Shown here one piece after another: positions 25,745 through 36,308 of a DNA stretch of 64,000 nt; positions within the stretch are counted from its first letter, which is position 1; each line of letters begins with the position of its first letter. The stretch is taken from the NCBI RefSeq assembly GCF_041206865.1, contig NZ_JBGEDP010000001.1, positions 4,216,001 to 4,280,000 on the forward strand, in the 5' to 3' direction. This DNA comes from Mycobacterium sp. HUMS_12744610. GTDB taxonomy: Bacteria > Actinomycetota > Actinomycetes > Mycobacteriales > Mycobacteriaceae. The notes below the pieces were generated by a model, which had not been told where the DNA came from, made no database searches, and saw only the letters and a list, made by a program, of their open reading frames with translations. A program made the position numbers and the translations under genes.

Positions 25745-26602
25745 TCATGGCAGCGTGAGGATCTCGACACCGGTCTCGGTGACCAGCAGCGTGTGCTCGA
25801 ACTGCGCTGTCCACTTGCGGTCCTTGGTGACCACCGTCCAGCCGTCGTCCCAGATCTCGTAGTCCAGCGCGCCGAGGTTGATCATCGGCTCGATGGTGAA
25901 CGTCATGCCCGGCTGCATGGTCGTGGTCACCGAGGGCTGCTCGTAGTGCAGCACCACCAGCCCGTTGTGGAACGTGGTGCCGATCCCGTGCCCGGTGAAG
26001 TCGCGAACCACGTTGTAGCCGAACCGGTTCGCATACGACTCGATCACCCGGCCGACGACCGACAGCGCACGCCCCGGTTTGACGGCGTTGATCGCCCGCA
26101 TCGTGGCCTCGTGGGTGCGCTCCACCAGCAGCCGGTGCTCCTCGGAGACGTCGCCGGCCAGGAAGGTGGCGTTGGTGTCGCCGTGCACCCCGTCGATGTA
26201 GGCGGTGACGTCGATGTTGACGATGTCGCCGTCCTCGACCACCGTCGAGTCGGGGATGCCGTGGCAGATGACCTCGTTGAGCGAGGTGCAGCACGACTTG
26301 GGGAACCCCTTGTATCCCAGCGTGGACGGGTAGGCGCCGTGGTCGACCATGTACTCGTGGGCGATCCGGTCCAGTTCGTCGGTGGTGACCCCCGGCGCGA
26401 CGGCCTTGCCCGCCTCGGCCAGCGCGCCCGCCGCGATCCGGCCGGCGACGCGCATTTTCTCGATGACCTCCGGCGTCTGCACCCACGACTCGCTGCCCTC
26501 TTGGGCGGTCGCCTTGCCGACGTACTCCGGGCGCGGGATGCGGGCGGGCACCGGCCGGGTGGGGGACAACACTCCGGGGGAAAGCACGGTGCGAGCAGAC
26601 AT
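25745..26602 (-). CDS. mapB: Methionine aminopeptidase type Ic
   Basis: Removes N-terminal Met from new proteins; dinuclear metal enzyme. It has 285 residues. About 40 N-terminal residues form the proline-rich extension typical of actinobacterial MetAP1c ([20 protein letters not shown]), thought to contact the ribosome. Metal ligands are visible in [19 protein letters not shown] (two Asp), FTGHGIG (His), TIEPM (Glu) and FEHTLLV (Glu). Orthologue of Rv2861c. Confidence 0.95.
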   Translation of the reverse strand: MSARTVLSPGVLSPTRPVPARIPRPEYVGKATAQEGSESWVQTPEVIEKMRVAGRIAAGALAEAGKAVAPGVTTDELDRIAHEYMVDHGAYPSTLGYKGFPKSCCTSLNEVICHGIPDSTVVEDGDIVNIDVTAYIDGVHGDTNATFLAGDVSEEHRLLVERTHEATMRAINAVKPGRALSVVGRVIESYANRFGYNVVRDFTGHGIGTTFHNGLVVLHYEQPSVTTTMQPGMTFTIEPMINLGALDYEIWDDGWTVVTKDRKWTAQFEHTLLVTETGVEILTLP

Positions 26603-26700
26603 ACCGCCAGCTTAATCGCCCGGCCCGGGGCCGGCCCGGCCACGCGTGTGGATCGGCCGCGTCCGCGGTGCACACAGGGCGGCGACACGCCGCCGCCGAT

Positions 26701-27273
26701 TTACCCCCGATGCCGGCGCAGGAGCGACCGGCGCGGCCCCCGGATGGTCACCGATCCGCACACCACCCGCCCCGTCAGCACCACATGCGGCCTGCCCTCG
26801 CCCGGTGCGTCCTTGCGTCGGTCGCTGGCGCTGCCGCCGTAGACCTCGACGTCGTCGATCGAGGCGCTGGCGCCGGCGGGCAACCGGATCTGCACCGAGC
26901 CGAACCTCATGTCCATCTCGATGACCACCACCGGCCCCGCGAACCGGGCCCTGGTCAGGTCGAGTTCCACCGAGCCCAGTCGGCGCACCAGCGCCAGGCG
27001 GGTGGGCACCGTCCATTCGCCGTGCCGCTTCAGCGAGCCCGCCCAGCCCCGCAGCTCCACCCGGTCCGCCGCGGAGCTGACGATGGCGCCGGGCCCCGGC
27101 AGGTCGCCGACCAGCACGTCCAGCTCGCCCCGGGTACGAGCGTAGGACACCTGCGACGAGCGCTGCTCGAACTCGTCGACGTCGATCAGCCCGAGCGCGA
27201 CGGCGTTGTGCAGCCGCCGCATCGTGCCGTTGCGGTCGGCGTCGGAAACCCGCAGCGATACCGGAGCCACCAT
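26701..27273 (-). CDS. DUF1707 domain protein
   Basis: 190 residues from MVAPVSLRVSDADR. The DUF1707 domain covers residues 6-60: LRVSDADRNGTMRRLHNAVALGLIDVDEFEQR, a SHOCT-like helix pair. After it comes a beta-rich region of the LiaF type (GSVELDLTRARF, FGSVQIRLPAG). No membrane segment is evident. It matches Rv2862c in position. Function unknown; envelope-stress sensing is suggested for related proteins. Confidence 0.82.
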   Translation of the reverse strand: MVAPVSLRVSDADRNGTMRRLHNAVALGLIDVDEFEQRSSQVSYARTRGELDVLVGDLPGPGAIVSSAADRVELRGWAGSLKRHGEWTVPTRLALVRRLGSVELDLTRARFAGPVVVIEMDMRFGSVQIRLPAGASASIDDVEVYGGSASDRRKDAPGEGRPHVVLTGRVVCGSVTIRGPRRSLLRRHRG

Positions 27274-27331
27274 GTCTCCACCGCTTTCAGCGCCCACCCC
27301 GGCAATTTACCGCTGCGGGCGGGCCGGGGCC

Positions 27332-29149
27332 TCACGCCAGGAAATCCGGGGGCAGCGACTCGAACATCACCTTGGTCATCCGGACCGCGTACTCCGAGCT
27401 GCCACCCCCGACGATCAGGGACGCGAACGCCAGGTCGCCGCGGTACCCGGCGAACCACGAGTGCGATCCGCCCGGGAACTCGGCCTCGCCGGTCTTCCCG
27501 AACACCGCCCCGCAGCCCGAGATCTCCTTGGCGGTCCCGTTGGTCACCACCAGCCGCATCATGGGCCGCAGGGCCTCGACCATCTTGGGGCTGATGGGCG
27601 TCGCGTCACCCTGTACCGTCGTCGGCCGCCCGGCGATCAGCTGCGGCACCGGCGTCCTGCCGGCAGCCACCGTGGCGGCCACCAGGGCCATGCCGAACGG
27701 GCTGGCCAGCACGCGTCCCTGCCCGAAGCCGTCCTCGGTGCGCTCGGCCAGGTCCACCGTCGGCGGCACCGAGCCGGTGACCGTGGTGATGCCCTCGACC
27801 TGGTAGTCCAGCCCGATGCCGTAGCGGCTGGCCGCCTGGGTCAGCCCGCGCGGCGGCATCTTGCTGCTCAGCTCGGCGAATGTGGTGTTACAGGAACTGG
27901 CGAACGCGCGCGACATCGGCACCACGCCGAGGTCGAAGCCGCCGTAGTTGGGGATGCTGCGGTGCCCGATGTCGATGTGGCCCGGGCAGCCCATCATCGT
28001 GTTGGGCGTGGCCATGTCGCGCTCGACGGCCGCACCGGCGGTCACCATCTTGAACGTCGACCCCGGCGGGAACAGCCCGGTGGTGGCGAGCGGGCCGTCG
28101 GCGTCGGCCCCGGCGTTCTGCGCGATCGCCAGGATCTCCCCGGTCGACGGCTTGATCACCACCATCATCGCCTTACCGCCGCGGCTGTCGACGGCGTGCT
28201 GGGCGGCATTCTGCACCGCCCGGTCCAGGGTGAGCGAGACCGACGGCGCCGGAGACCCCGGAACCTCGTGCAGCACTTCGACTTCGACACCGTTCTGGTT
28301 CACGCTGACCACCCGCCAACCCGGCTCGCCGTCGAGTTGGCCGATGACCGTCTTCTTCACCTCGGCCACCACCGTCGACGCGAAATGCGGGTCAGTGGGC
28401 AGCATCTCGGGCTGGGGCGTGATCACGATGCCGGGCAGCCGGCCGATCGCCGGGAAAACCTTGTCGTTGTCGTCCGGATGCAGGGTGACCAGGTCCACCG
28501 GCTGGGTCGACGAGCTGGCCTGCTCCGCGAGCAGCTGGGGATCGCCGAGCGCGTCGTTGAAGGGGTGCAGGACGTCGGCCACCGCGTGCGCCGTCGAGCT
28601 CAGGGCCAACCCGGAGCCGGCCTGCGTGGCGTCCAGCGTGTAGTGGTACAGGTAGCCCGGCACCAGCACGTCGGTGCCGCCGAGTTCGTTGACCGAGGCG
28701 CGCCGCGGCCGGTCGGCCCGCAGCGCGAACGTCTGGTGCTCGCCCAGCTTGGGGTGCAGCCCGGTGGTGGTCCAGCGCACGCGCCAGCGTCCCTCGTAGC
28801 GGGCCATCTTCAGCTCGCCGTCATAGGTCCAGACCCGGTCCTTCGGCAGATGCCAGGAGAAGCGGTAGTCCACCTTGCCGGTGTCCTCGGCGTACCTGGC
28901 GCTGAGCACCTGCGCGTCGAGGTGGGTGGCCTGCAGCCCCGCCCAGGCCGCGTTGAGCGCCTCGCGGGCGTCGTTGGGGCTGTCGCTGAGCTGGGCGGCG
29001 CTGGCGGTATCCCCGACGGCCAGGGCGGCGAAGAACTGCTCGGCGGCCGGGCCGGGCCCGTCGGGCCGCGGGGTGCACGCGGACAGCGCGATCGCGGCAA
29101 CGACCACCAAGCACGTGACTGACGAGACGAATGTTGTTCGAGTTGCCAT
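27332..29149 (-). CDS. Penicillin-binding lipoprotein (class B PBP)
   Basis: Lipid-anchored transpeptidase-type penicillin-binding protein, 605 residues, orthologue of Rv2864c. Starting at ATG 29149 gives a lipoprotein signal with the lipobox LSAC (Cys about 25). A NTF2-like MecA_N domain follows (PAAEQFFAALAVGDTASAA), then the PBP dimer domain. The transpeptidase domain has STFK (SxxK), SCN (SxN) and KTGEAEF (KTG). It acts outside the membrane on peptidoglycan peptides. The toxin-antitoxin pair relFG, next to it in H37Rv, is absent. Confidence 0.93.
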   Translation of the reverse strand: MATRTTFVSSVTCLVVVAAIALSACTPRPDGPGPAAEQFFAALAVGDTASAAQLSDSPNDAREALNAAWAGLQATHLDAQVLSARYAEDTGKVDYRFSWHLPKDRVWTYDGELKMARYEGRWRVRWTTTGLHPKLGEHQTFALRADRPRRASVNELGGTDVLVPGYLYHYTLDATQAGSGLALSSTAHAVADVLHPFNDALGDPQLLAEQASSSTQPVDLVTLHPDDNDKVFPAIGRLPGIVITPQPEMLPTDPHFASTVVAEVKKTVIGQLDGEPGWRVVSVNQNGVEVEVLHEVPGSPAPSVSLTLDRAVQNAAQHAVDSRGGKAMMVVIKPSTGEILAIAQNAGADADGPLATTGLFPPGSTFKMVTAGAAVERDMATPNTMMGCPGHIDIGHRSIPNYGGFDLGVVPMSRAFASSCNTTFAELSSKMPPRGLTQAASRYGIGLDYQVEGITTVTGSVPPTVDLAERTEDGFGQGRVLASPFGMALVAATVAAGRTPVPQLIAGRPTTVQGDATPISPKMVEALRPMMRLVVTNGTAKEISGCGAVFGKTGEAEFPGGSHSWFAGYRGDLAFASLIVGGGSSEYAVRMTKVMFESLPPDFLA

Positions 29150-29235
29150 CGGTGCTGATGTTAAGAACAGTGACACCGCCGCCCGCGCAGACACACCGAG
29201 ACGAAACCGTTACGTCCGCGGCCCCGGCGCGGGGG

Positions 29236-30090
29236 CTAGTCCAGCAGGACGGTCGCGAACGTGCCGACCTCGGTGAAGCCGACGCGCGCATACGCCGCGC
29301 GGGCCACCGCGTTGAAGTCGTTGACGTAGAGGCTGGCGATGCGCCCGGCGCCCACGATTACCGCGGCCACCGTCGCGGTGCCGCCCGTGCCCAGTCCCTG
29401 GCCGCGCCACTCCGGGTGCACCCAGACGCCCTGGATCTGGCCGACCGCCGGGGACTGCGACCCCACCTCGGCCTTGAAGACGACCTGACCGTCCTCGAAG
29501 CGCGCCCAGGCCCGCCCGGCGGCGATCAGGCTGGCCACCCGGCGCCGGTAGCCACGGCCGCCGTCGCCGATGCGCGGGTCGACACCCACCTCCCCGATGA
29601 ACATGTCGACGGCGGCCACCAGGTAGGCGTCCAACTCGTCCGGCCGGACCTGGCGCACCCCGACGTCGATGTCGCAGTTGGGATGGGCGGACAGCGCCAT
29701 CAGCGGCTGCTGCTCGCGCACGTCACGCGCCGGGCCCCACGCCACCTCGAGCCGCTCCCACATCGGCAGCACCAGGTCGGCCCTGCCGACCAGCGACGAA
29801 CAGCGCCGCGTCCCGCTCATCGCCTCGTCGGCGAACGCGTTGAGGTCGGCCGGCGCGCCACGCAGCGGGATCAGGTTGGCGCCGGCAAAGCACAACGACT
29901 CCTCCGGGCCGCGGCGGGTCCACAACTCGCCGCCGATCGCGTTGGGGTCGACGCCGTGGTCGGCGACGCGGGCCGCGACCATGCACGACCCGACCGGGTC
30001 CTCGTCGAAAACGCGCCACACGGTGGCGGCATCGCGCACCACGGACACCCGCCGCTCGCCGACGAGGCGGAAGATGGGCGGAGCCGACAT
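29236..30090 (-). CDS. DUF4081 / GNAT acetyltransferase
   Basis: 284 residues, orthologue of Rv2867c. The N-terminal half matches the DUF4081 region (FRLVGERRVSVVRDAATVWRV). The C-terminal GNAT domain has the acetyl-CoA loop VHPEWRGQGLGTGG near 228-241 and YVNDFNAVARAAYARVGF. The acyl acceptor is unknown. It lies 56 bp upstream of ispG's end and could be co-transcribed with the isoprenoid genes. Confidence 0.88.
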   Translation of the reverse strand: MSAPPIFRLVGERRVSVVRDAATVWRVFDEDPVGSCMVAARVADHGVDPNAIGGELWTRRGPEESLCFAGANLIPLRGAPADLNAFADEAMSGTRRCSSLVGRADLVLPMWERLEVAWGPARDVREQQPLMALSAHPNCDIDVGVRQVRPDELDAYLVAAVDMFIGEVGVDPRIGDGGRGYRRRVASLIAAGRAWARFEDGQVVFKAEVGSQSPAVGQIQGVWVHPEWRGQGLGTGGTATVAAVIVGAGRIASLYVNDFNAVARAAYARVGFTEVGTFATVLLD

Positions 30091-30146
30091 GGGGGCGAAC
30101 TCCCTGTGGTGGGTGCCGGGGACCGGTGCGAGCGCACCGGCCCCTA

Positions 30147-31319
30147 TCAGCTTACGGTCACAACCGGCGAACCGCTCGCGGTTGTCTGCGGCCCGTCGCC
30201 CGATTCGTCACCCGTTTCGGACGCGAGACGCATCGCCTCCTCGATCAGGGTCTCGACGATCTTGGCTTCCGGAACGGTCTTGATCACCTCGCCCCGAACG
30301 AAGATCTGGCCCTTGCCATTTCCCGACGCCACGCCCAGGTCCGCCTCGCGGGCCTCGCCGGGACCGTTGACGACGCAGCCCATCACGGCGACCCGCAGCG
30401 GCACGTCGAGACCGTCCAAGCCGGCGGTGACCTCGTTGGCCAGCGTGTAGACGTCGACCTGGGCCCGGCCGCACGACGGGCACGACACGATCTCGAGCCC
30501 CCGCGGCCGCAGGTTGAGCGACTCGAGGATTCCGACGCCGACCTTGACCTCCTCTACCGGCGGGGCCGACAGCGACACCCGGATGGTGTCGCCGATGCCC
30601 TTGGACAGCAGCGCGCCGAAGGCGACCGCGGACTTGATGGTGCCCTGGAACGCCGGCCCGGCCTCGGTGACCCCCAGATGCAGCGGGTAATCGCACCGGG
30701 CGGCCAGCAACTCGTAGGCGGCGACCATCACCACCGGGTCGTTGTGCTTGACGCTGATCTTGATATTCCCGAAACCGTGCTCCTCGAACAGCGAGGCCTC
30801 CCACAGCGCCGACTCCACCAGCGCCTCGGGGGTGGCCTTGCCGTACTTCTCCAGGAACCGCTTGTCCAGCGAGCCGGCGTTGACGCCGATGCGGATCGGG
30901 ATGCCGGCGTCGCCGGCGGCCTTGGCGACCTCGCCGACCCGGCCGTCGAACTCCTTGATGTTGCCGGGGTTGACCCGCACCGCGGCGCAGCCGGCGTCGA
31001 TGGCGGCGAAGATGTACTTGGGCTGGAAGTGGATGTCGGCGATCACCGGGATCTTGCTCTTGGACGCTATCGCGGCCAGCGCGTCGGCGTCCTCCTGACG
31101 CGGACAAGCCACCCGCACGATGTCGCAGCCCGCCGCGGTCAACTCGGCGATCTGCTGCAGCGTCGAGTTGACGTCGTGGGTCTTGGTGGTGCACATCGAC
31201 TGCACCGAGATCGGGTGGTCGCTGCCCACCCCGACGTCGCGAACCATCAGCTGGCGCGTGGGGCGACGGGGCGCGAGCGTGGGTGCCGGGGCGTCCGGCA
31301 TTCCCAGGCCAACAGACAC
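30147..31319 (-). CDS. ispG: 4-hydroxy-3-methylbut-2-enyl diphosphate synthase IspG (GcpE)
   Basis: [4Fe-4S] enzyme of the MEP isoprenoid pathway that converts MEcPP to HMBPP. It has 390 residues from GTG 31319, which has GAGAAGG upstream; the longer frame is spurious. SCPSCGR and [10 protein letters not shown] carry the three cluster cysteines and the conserved Glu. Its neighbours rip1 and dxr are downstream in map order but upstream in transcription, so dxr-rip1-ispG form one unit with two MEP-pathway enzymes flanking a protease. Confidence 0.95.
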   Translation of the reverse strand: MSVGLGMPDAPAPTLAPRRPTRQLMVRDVGVGSDHPISVQSMCTTKTHDVNSTLQQIAELTAAGCDIVRVACPRQEDADALAAIASKSKIPVIADIHFQPKYIFAAIDAGCAAVRVNPGNIKEFDGRVGEVAKAAGDAGIPIRIGVNAGSLDKRFLEKYGKATPEALVESALWEASLFEEHGFGNIKISVKHNDPVVMVAAYELLAARCDYPLHLGVTEAGPAFQGTIKSAVAFGALLSKGIGDTIRVSLSAPPVEEVKVGVGILESLNLRPRGLEIVSCPSCGRAQVDVYTLANEVTAGLDGLDVPLRVAVMGCVVNGPGEAREADLGVASGNGKGQIFVRGEVIKTVPEAKIVETLIEEAMRLASETGDESGDGPQTTASGSPVVTVS

Positions 31320-31336
31320 TTTTTGCCTTCTCTCGT

Positions 31337-32551
31337 CTACTGGAACAGCCGGATCGGATTCACCAGGTCGGCCGTGACGGTCAGCAGCATGTACCCGACG
31401 ACGAAGACCAGGACCACATACGTCGCGGGCATCAGCTTGAGATAGTTCACCGGCGCGGCCGCCACCATGCCGCGGGCCGAGCGGATCATGTTGCGGACCT
31501 TCTCGAACACCGCGATCGCGATGTGGCCGCCGTCGAAGGGCAGCAGCGGCACCAGGTTGATCGCACCGAGGATGAGGTTCAACTGGGCCAGGAAGAACCA
31601 GAACGCCACCCACAGCCCGTGGTCGACGGTGTCGCCGCCGATGATGCTGGCCCCGACGACGCTCATCGGCGTCTGCGGGTCGCGCTGCCCACCGCCGATG
31701 GCATGCACCAGCGCGCCGACCTTCGTCGGGATCGCGACCAGCGCCTTGCCCACCTCGACGGTCAGTCCCCCGGCGAACGCGAACGTGGCCGGCACCGCGG
31801 AGAACACGCCGTAGTGGGTGGGCGTGAGCCTGACGGCGCCGACACCGATGGCGCCGACCGTCGAGGCCTCCGGCTTGCCGCCCTGTCCGTTTCCGACAAA
31901 GCGTTGCGTGGGCGTGATGTCGACATAGGTGGTGACGGTGGAGCCGTCCCGTTCCACGACGACCGGAACGGTCCCGTGCAGCTTGCGGACCGCCGCGGCC
32001 ATGTCCTCGAAGCTGGACACCGGGGTGTCGCCGACCTTGACCACGATGTCGCCGGGGCGGATCCCGGCGCGCGCGGCCGGACCGGGGCCCGTGCAGGTCC
32101 CGAGCTTGCCCGGCGCCACTTCCGGTGCCACACACGCCGTTTCGCCGACCACGGCCCTGGTGGGTGGGTGCAGGTTAGGCAGACCCCAGACCAGTGCGAT
32201 CCCGTAGAGCAGCACCAGGCAGATGACGAAGTTCATGCCGGGGCCCGCGAACAACACCGCGACCCGCTTCCAGGTCGCCTGCTTGTACATCGCCCGGTCG
32301 GTCTCGTCGGGCGCCAGCTCCTCGACCGGCGTCATGCCGGCGATGTCGCAGAAGCCGCCCAGCGGGACGCCCTTGACGCCGTACTCGGTCTCCCCGCGCC
32401 GGATCGACCACAGCGTGGGCCCGAAGCCGACGAAGTAGCGGCGCACTTTCATGCCGGTGGCGCGCGCCACCCACATGTGGCCGCACTCGTGCAGGGCCAC
32501 CGAGATCAGGATGGCCAGCGCGAACAGCACAATGCCGATAACGAACATCAT
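31337..32551 (-). CDS. rip1: Site-2 intramembrane metalloprotease Rip1
   Basis: 404 residues. Zinc-protease motif HECGH at 21-25 in the first membrane helix, the second S2P motif LLPFDGGH near 340, and a PDZ domain between them ([19 protein letters not shown]). In M. tuberculosis Rip1 (Rv2869c) cleaves anti-sigma factors and controls envelope lipids. It lies 17 bp upstream of ispG and 19 bp after dxr. Confidence 0.95.
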   Translation of the reverse strand: MMFVIGIVLFALAILISVALHECGHMWVARATGMKVRRYFVGFGPTLWSIRRGETEYGVKGVPLGGFCDIAGMTPVEELAPDETDRAMYKQATWKRVAVLFAGPGMNFVICLVLLYGIALVWGLPNLHPPTRAVVGETACVAPEVAPGKLGTCTGPGPAARAGIRPGDIVVKVGDTPVSSFEDMAAAVRKLHGTVPVVVERDGSTVTTYVDITPTQRFVGNGQGGKPEASTVGAIGVGAVRLTPTHYGVFSAVPATFAFAGGLTVEVGKALVAIPTKVGALVHAIGGGQRDPQTPMSVVGASIIGGDTVDHGLWVAFWFFLAQLNLILGAINLVPLLPFDGGHIAIAVFEKVRNMIRSARGMVAAAPVNYLKLMPATYVVLVFVVGYMLLTVTADLVNPIRLFQ

Positions 32552-32570
32552 TTCGCTGCCAGGACCTTTC

Positions 32571-33791
32571 TCAAGCCAATCCCGAGACCTTGTCAGGGGC
32601 CACTGCCGGGGTCGCAGACGTTGCTACTGCGACGGCGCGCCGCGCCCGCTCCCGTGCCCAGCGCTGCGCCTCCAGTACCTCATCCACGTTAGCGGGTGAT
32701 ACGGCCCATTGGTCGGCGGCGTGCAGCACCTCGGCGATCGTTTTGACGATGCCCGGGAAGCCGATCCGGCCGTCGAGGAACGCTTCGGCCGCCTCTTCGT
32801 TGGCGGCGTTGTAGACCGCGGTCATGCAGCCGCCGGTCTCCCCGGCCCGCCGGGCGAGGTCGACCGCGGGGAACACGTCGCCGTCGAGCGGCTCGAATTC
32901 CCAGGTCGAGGCGGTGCTGAAGTCGCAGGAGGCGGCCGCGCCGGGGACGCGGCGCGGCCAGCCCAGCGCCAGCGAGATGGGCAGCTTCATGTCCGGCGGG
33001 CTGGCCTGCGCGATCGTCGAGCCGTCGACGAAGGTGACCATCGAATGAACGATCGACTGCGGGTGCACGACCACCTCGATGCGGTCGTAGGGGATGCCGA
33101 ACAGCAGGTGGGTTTCGATGAGCTCGAGACCCTTGTTCACCAGCGACGCCGAGTTCAGCGTGTTCATCGGGCCCATCGACCACGTCGGGTGGGCGCCCGC
33201 CTGCTCGGGGGTGACGCTCTCGAGATCGGCGGCCGTCCAACCCCGGAACGGCCCTCCGGAGGCGGTCAACACCAGCTTGGCCACCTCCTCGGGGGCACCG
33301 CCGCGCAGGCACTGGGCCAGCGCGGAGTGCTCGGAGTCGACGGGCACGATCTGGCCCGGGCGCGCCGCCCGCAGCACCAGCGGGCCGCCGGCGATCAGCG
33401 ACTCCTTGTTGGCCAGCGCCAGGCGGGCGCCCGAGTCCAGCGCGGCCAGCGTCGGGCGCAGCCCCAGCGCTCCGACCAGCGCGTTGAGGACGACGTCGGC
33501 CTCGGTTTCCTGCACGAGCCGGGTGACGGCGTCCGGCCCCCGGAACGGGACGTCGCCGACGCGCTCAGCCGCCCGCTCGTCGGCGACGGCGATGTTGGTG
33601 ACCCCGGTTTGCGAGCGTTGCCGCAGCAACGTGTCCGGCTTCGCGCCCCCCGCGGCCAGCCCGACCACCTCGAAACGGTCGGGGTTGGCGGCGATGACCT
33701 CGAGCGCCTGGGTGCCGATCGAGCCGGTGCTGCCCAGCACCAACACCCGCAGGCGGCCCTCGCCATGCCCGTCGGTCGTCGCAGTGCTCAC
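32571..33791 (-). CDS. dxr: 1-deoxy-D-xylulose 5-phosphate reductoisomerase
   Basis: NADPH-dependent conversion of DXP to MEP, target of fosmidomycin. It has 406 residues from GTG 33791. The Rossmann motif [11 protein letters not shown] is at about 18-28, and metal/substrate residues lie in PVDSEHSA and SGGPFRG. It heads a dxr-rip1-ispG unit. Only 132 bp separate it from the next gene, where H37Rv has the vapBC43, mpt83, dipZ and mpt70 genes. Confidence 0.95.
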   Translation of the reverse strand: MSTATTDGHGEGRLRVLVLGSTGSIGTQALEVIAANPDRFEVVGLAAGGAKPDTLLRQRSQTGVTNIAVADERAAERVGDVPFRGPDAVTRLVQETEADVVLNALVGALGLRPTLAALDSGARLALANKESLIAGGPLVLRAARPGQIVPVDSEHSALAQCLRGGAPEEVAKLVLTASGGPFRGWTAADLESVTPEQAGAHPTWSMGPMNTLNSASLVNKGLELIETHLLFGIPYDRIEVVVHPQSIVHSMVTFVDGSTIAQASPPDMKLPISLALGWPRRVPGAAASCDFSTASTWEFEPLDGDVFPAVDLARRAGETGGCMTAVYNAANEEAAEAFLDGRIGFPGIVKTIAEVLHAADQWAVSPANVDEVLEAQRWARERARRAVAVATSATPAVAPDKVSGLA

Positions 33792-33923
33792 CCACTCATT
33801 GTGCCGTCCGACGGCGACCCGGGCCACGACGTGGCCCGGGTGGCGACCGAACTCGCGGCACCGCGCGGCGGGTATGCCAGAATCACCTCTTTAGAAGCCG
33901 ATCCGATCCGAAAGGGACTCGCC

Positions 33924-34178
33924 GTGGCCAGTACCGAACTGGAACACTCCGCCGGCGTCGACACCGCCGAGGTGCCGTCGGCGGCGTGGGGCTGGAGCAG
34001 GATCAACCACCGCACCTGGCACTTCGTCGGCGTGTTCGCCGTCATATTCCTGCTGGCGATGCTGCGCGGCAACCACGTCGGCCGCGTCGAAGACATCTGG
34101 CTGGTCAGTTTCGCCGTGCTGGCGCTGTTCGTCCTGGTGCGCGACCTGTGGGGCCGCCGCCGCGGCTGGCTCAGGTAG
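33924..34178 (+). CDS. DUF2631 membrane protein
   Basis: 84 residues from GTG 33924 with AAAGGGA upstream; orthologue of Rv2876. A soluble N-terminus (AWGWSRINHRTWH is conserved) is followed by two hydrophobic helices (FVGVFAVIFLLAML and IWLVSFAVLALFVLV) and a basic end. Function unknown. It overlaps nothing and stands alone on this strand between dxr and rlmN. Confidence 0.88.
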   Translation: MASTELEHSAGVDTAEVPSAAWGWSRINHRTWHFVGVFAVIFLLAMLRGNHVGRVEDIWLVSFAVLALFVLVRDLWGRRRGWLR

Positions 34179-34195
34179 CCGCGGCTACCCGCCTG

Positions 34196-35299
34196 CTACT
34201 CCTTTTCCAAGGCCAGCTGTCCGCAGGCGGCGCTGATCTCGCGACCGCGCGTGTCCCGCACCGTGCACGGCACCCCCTGGGCCCGCACCCGCCGCACGAA
34301 CTCCCGCTCCACCGCCTTGGGGCTGGCGTCCCACTCGCTGCCCGGTGTCGGGTTGAGCGGGATCAGGTTGACGTGCACCAGGGGCCCGAGCGCGCGATGC
34401 AGCCGCTTGCCCAGCAGGTCGGCCCGCCACGCCTGGTCGTTGACATCGCGGATCAGCGCGTATTCGACCGACACCCGACGACCGGTGACGTCGGCGTAAT
34501 AGCGGGCCGCGGCGAGGGCCTCGCCGACCTGCCACCGGGTGTTCACCGGCACCAGCGTGTCGCGCAACTCATCGTCGGGCGCGTGCAGCGACAACGCCAG
34601 CGTCACCCCGAGACGTTCGTCGGCGAGCCTGCGGATCGCGGGCACCAGCCCCACCGTCGACACCGTCACCGAACGGGCGGAGATGCCGAAGCCGTGCGGC
34701 GCCGACGCAGTGATGCGCTGCACCGCGGGCAGCACCCGGGCGTAGTTGGCCAGCGGCTCCCCCATGCCCATGAAGACGACGTTCGAGAGCCGCTGACCCG
34801 CCGGGTCGAAGTCGTCGCGCAGCGCCGCCGCGGCGGCCCGTACCTGTTCGAGGATTTCCGCGGTCGACAGGTTGCGCCGCAACCCGCCCTGACCGGTCGC
34901 ACAGAACGGGCAGGCCATGCCGCAGCCGGCCTGCGACGAGATGCACACCGTGTTGCGCTGCGGGTAACGCATCAGCACCGATTCGATCGTGGTGCCGTCG
35001 GTGGCCCGCCACAGGGTTTTGCGGGTCTGACCGGCATCGCAGGTGACGTCGGTGGCCGCGGTGAGCAGCGTCGGGAACATCGCCTCGGCGACCAGCTCAC
35101 GGACGGCGGCGGGAAGGTCCGTCATCCGGTGCGGATCGGCGATCAGCCGCCCGTAGTACTGGTGTGCCAGCTGCTTGGCCCGAAACGCGGGCAAGCCCAG
35201 CTCCGCGATGGCCGACGCGCGGCCGGCCTCGTCCAGGTCGGCCAGGTGCCGCGGCGGCCTGGCCGGGCGCGGTGCGTCGAAAACCAGTTGGTGAACCAT
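34196..35299 (-). CDS. rlmN: Dual-specificity rRNA/tRNA adenine-C2 methyltransferase RlmN
   Basis: Radical-SAM enzyme that methylates A2503 of 23S rRNA and A37 of some tRNAs. It has 367 residues. The CxxxCxxC motif is [17 protein letters not shown] is the SAM-binding glycine motif. The C-terminal catalytic cysteine is in SAACGQL. Start MVHQLVFD chosen by likeness to Rv2880c. The loss of Rv2877c-Rv2879c brings it directly next to the DUF2631 gene. Confidence 0.94.
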   Translation of the reverse strand: MVHQLVFDAPRPARPPRHLADLDEAGRASAIAELGLPAFRAKQLAHQYYGRLIADPHRMTDLPAAVRELVAEAMFPTLLTAATDVTCDAGQTRKTLWRATDGTTIESVLMRYPQRNTVCISSQAGCGMACPFCATGQGGLRRNLSTAEILEQVRAAAAALRDDFDPAGQRLSNVVFMGMGEPLANYARVLPAVQRITASAPHGFGISARSVTVSTVGLVPAIRRLADERLGVTLALSLHAPDDELRDTLVPVNTRWQVGEALAAARYYADVTGRRVSVEYALIRDVNDQAWRADLLGKRLHRALGPLVHVNLIPLNPTPGSEWDASPKAVEREFVRRVRAQGVPCTVRDTRGREISAACGQLALEKE

Positions 35300-35341
35300 G
35301 ACCCGTCCAGTATCGGTCACGTCGCGCCCGGCCCCGAAAAG

Positions 35342-36286
35342 CTAGGGCAGCAGCGTCAGCACGGTCCAGGCCGCGACCGCCGACGGGAGGACGCCGTCGA
35401 GCCGGTCCATCAGCCCGCCGTGGCCGGGCAGCAGCCTGCCCATGTCCTTGATGCCGAGGTCGCGCTTGACCTGGGACTCCACCAGATCGCCGAGCGTGCA
35501 GGTCAGCACGAGCACCACGCCCAGCAAAACGCCGATCCACGGCGGCTTGCCGGCCAGGAACGTCGCGGTCAGGGTCGCCGCGGCGGTCCCGAACACCAGC
35601 GAACCCGCGAACCCCTCCCACGACTTTTTCGGGCTGATCGCCGGAACCATCAGGTGCTTGCCGAACACCACCCCCACGGCGTAGGCGCTCACATCTGAGG
35701 CGACGACCGTGATCATGAGGCAGAAGACCCGGCCCGCACCGTCTTTCGGGTAGACGAGCAGCGCGGCGAACGACGCGAACAGCGGGACCCACGCGGCCAG
35801 GAACACGGTGGCGGACGCGTCCCGCAGGTAGTTCGCCGAGGGCGAACCGGCCATCGGCTCGGGCCGTTTGCTGTTGTCCTGCATGAACAGCCGCCACATC
35901 ATGCAGACCACCACCGTGACACCGAATCCGGCCATGGCGCCGGCCGCATGGAAGGGCCAGGTCAGCCACACGGTGAGCTGGCCCCCGGCCAGCAACGGGA
36001 TGGCGGGGATGACGTATCCGGCTTCGCGCAGCCGGCGCACCACCTCGTGGCTGGCGACGAAGATGGCGAGCGCGACGATCACCACCCAGTAGCGCGGAGC
36101 AAAAAGCAGCGTCGCGACGAGAACCGCGCCGATGCTGGCGCCCACGACGATCGCTGCGGGCAGGTCACGTCCCGCCCGCAGCGGCTTCCCGGCCGGTCGA
36201 CGCGCGGTGTTCCGGGATGCGGGGGCCTCGCGTGCGGGCGCCGGCTCCTCGGGCGCGCTTCCTTTGCCGGCGTCGGGGGTTGCCAC
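35342..36286 (-). CDS. cdsA: CDP-diacylglycerol synthase
   Basis: Makes CDP-diacylglycerol from phosphatidate and CTP for phospholipid synthesis. It has 314 residues with about eight membrane helices after a 40-residue soluble, Pro/Ala-rich N-terminus. The family signature near the C-terminus is complete: SPKKSWEG, then KDMGRLLPGHGGLMDRLD with the catalytic Asp residues. Start GTG 36286 has no strong ribosome site. It lies 22 bp after frr. Confidence 0.94.
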   Translation of the reverse strand: MATPDAGKGSAPEEPAPAREAPASRNTARRPAGKPLRAGRDLPAAIVVGASIGAVLVATLLFAPRYWVVIVALAIFVASHEVVRRLREAGYVIPAIPLLAGGQLTVWLTWPFHAAGAMAGFGVTVVVCMMWRLFMQDNSKRPEPMAGSPSANYLRDASATVFLAAWVPLFASFAALLVYPKDGAGRVFCLMITVVASDVSAYAVGVVFGKHLMVPAISPKKSWEGFAGSLVFGTAAATLTATFLAGKPPWIGVLLGVVLVLTCTLGDLVESQVKRDLGIKDMGRLLPGHGGLMDRLDGVLPSAVAAWTVLTLLP

Positions 36287-36308
36287 GGACTTGGTTGCTG
36301 AGCGGCCG

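Noticed and set aside
23088..25862. A 924-codon plus-strand frame
   Set aside because: Antisense to puuD-like, hydrolase-like, cobQ and mapB genes; composition is that of a shadow frame.
27206..29122. A 638-codon plus-strand frame
   Set aside because: Antisense to the penicillin-binding lipoprotein, which has all its motifs.
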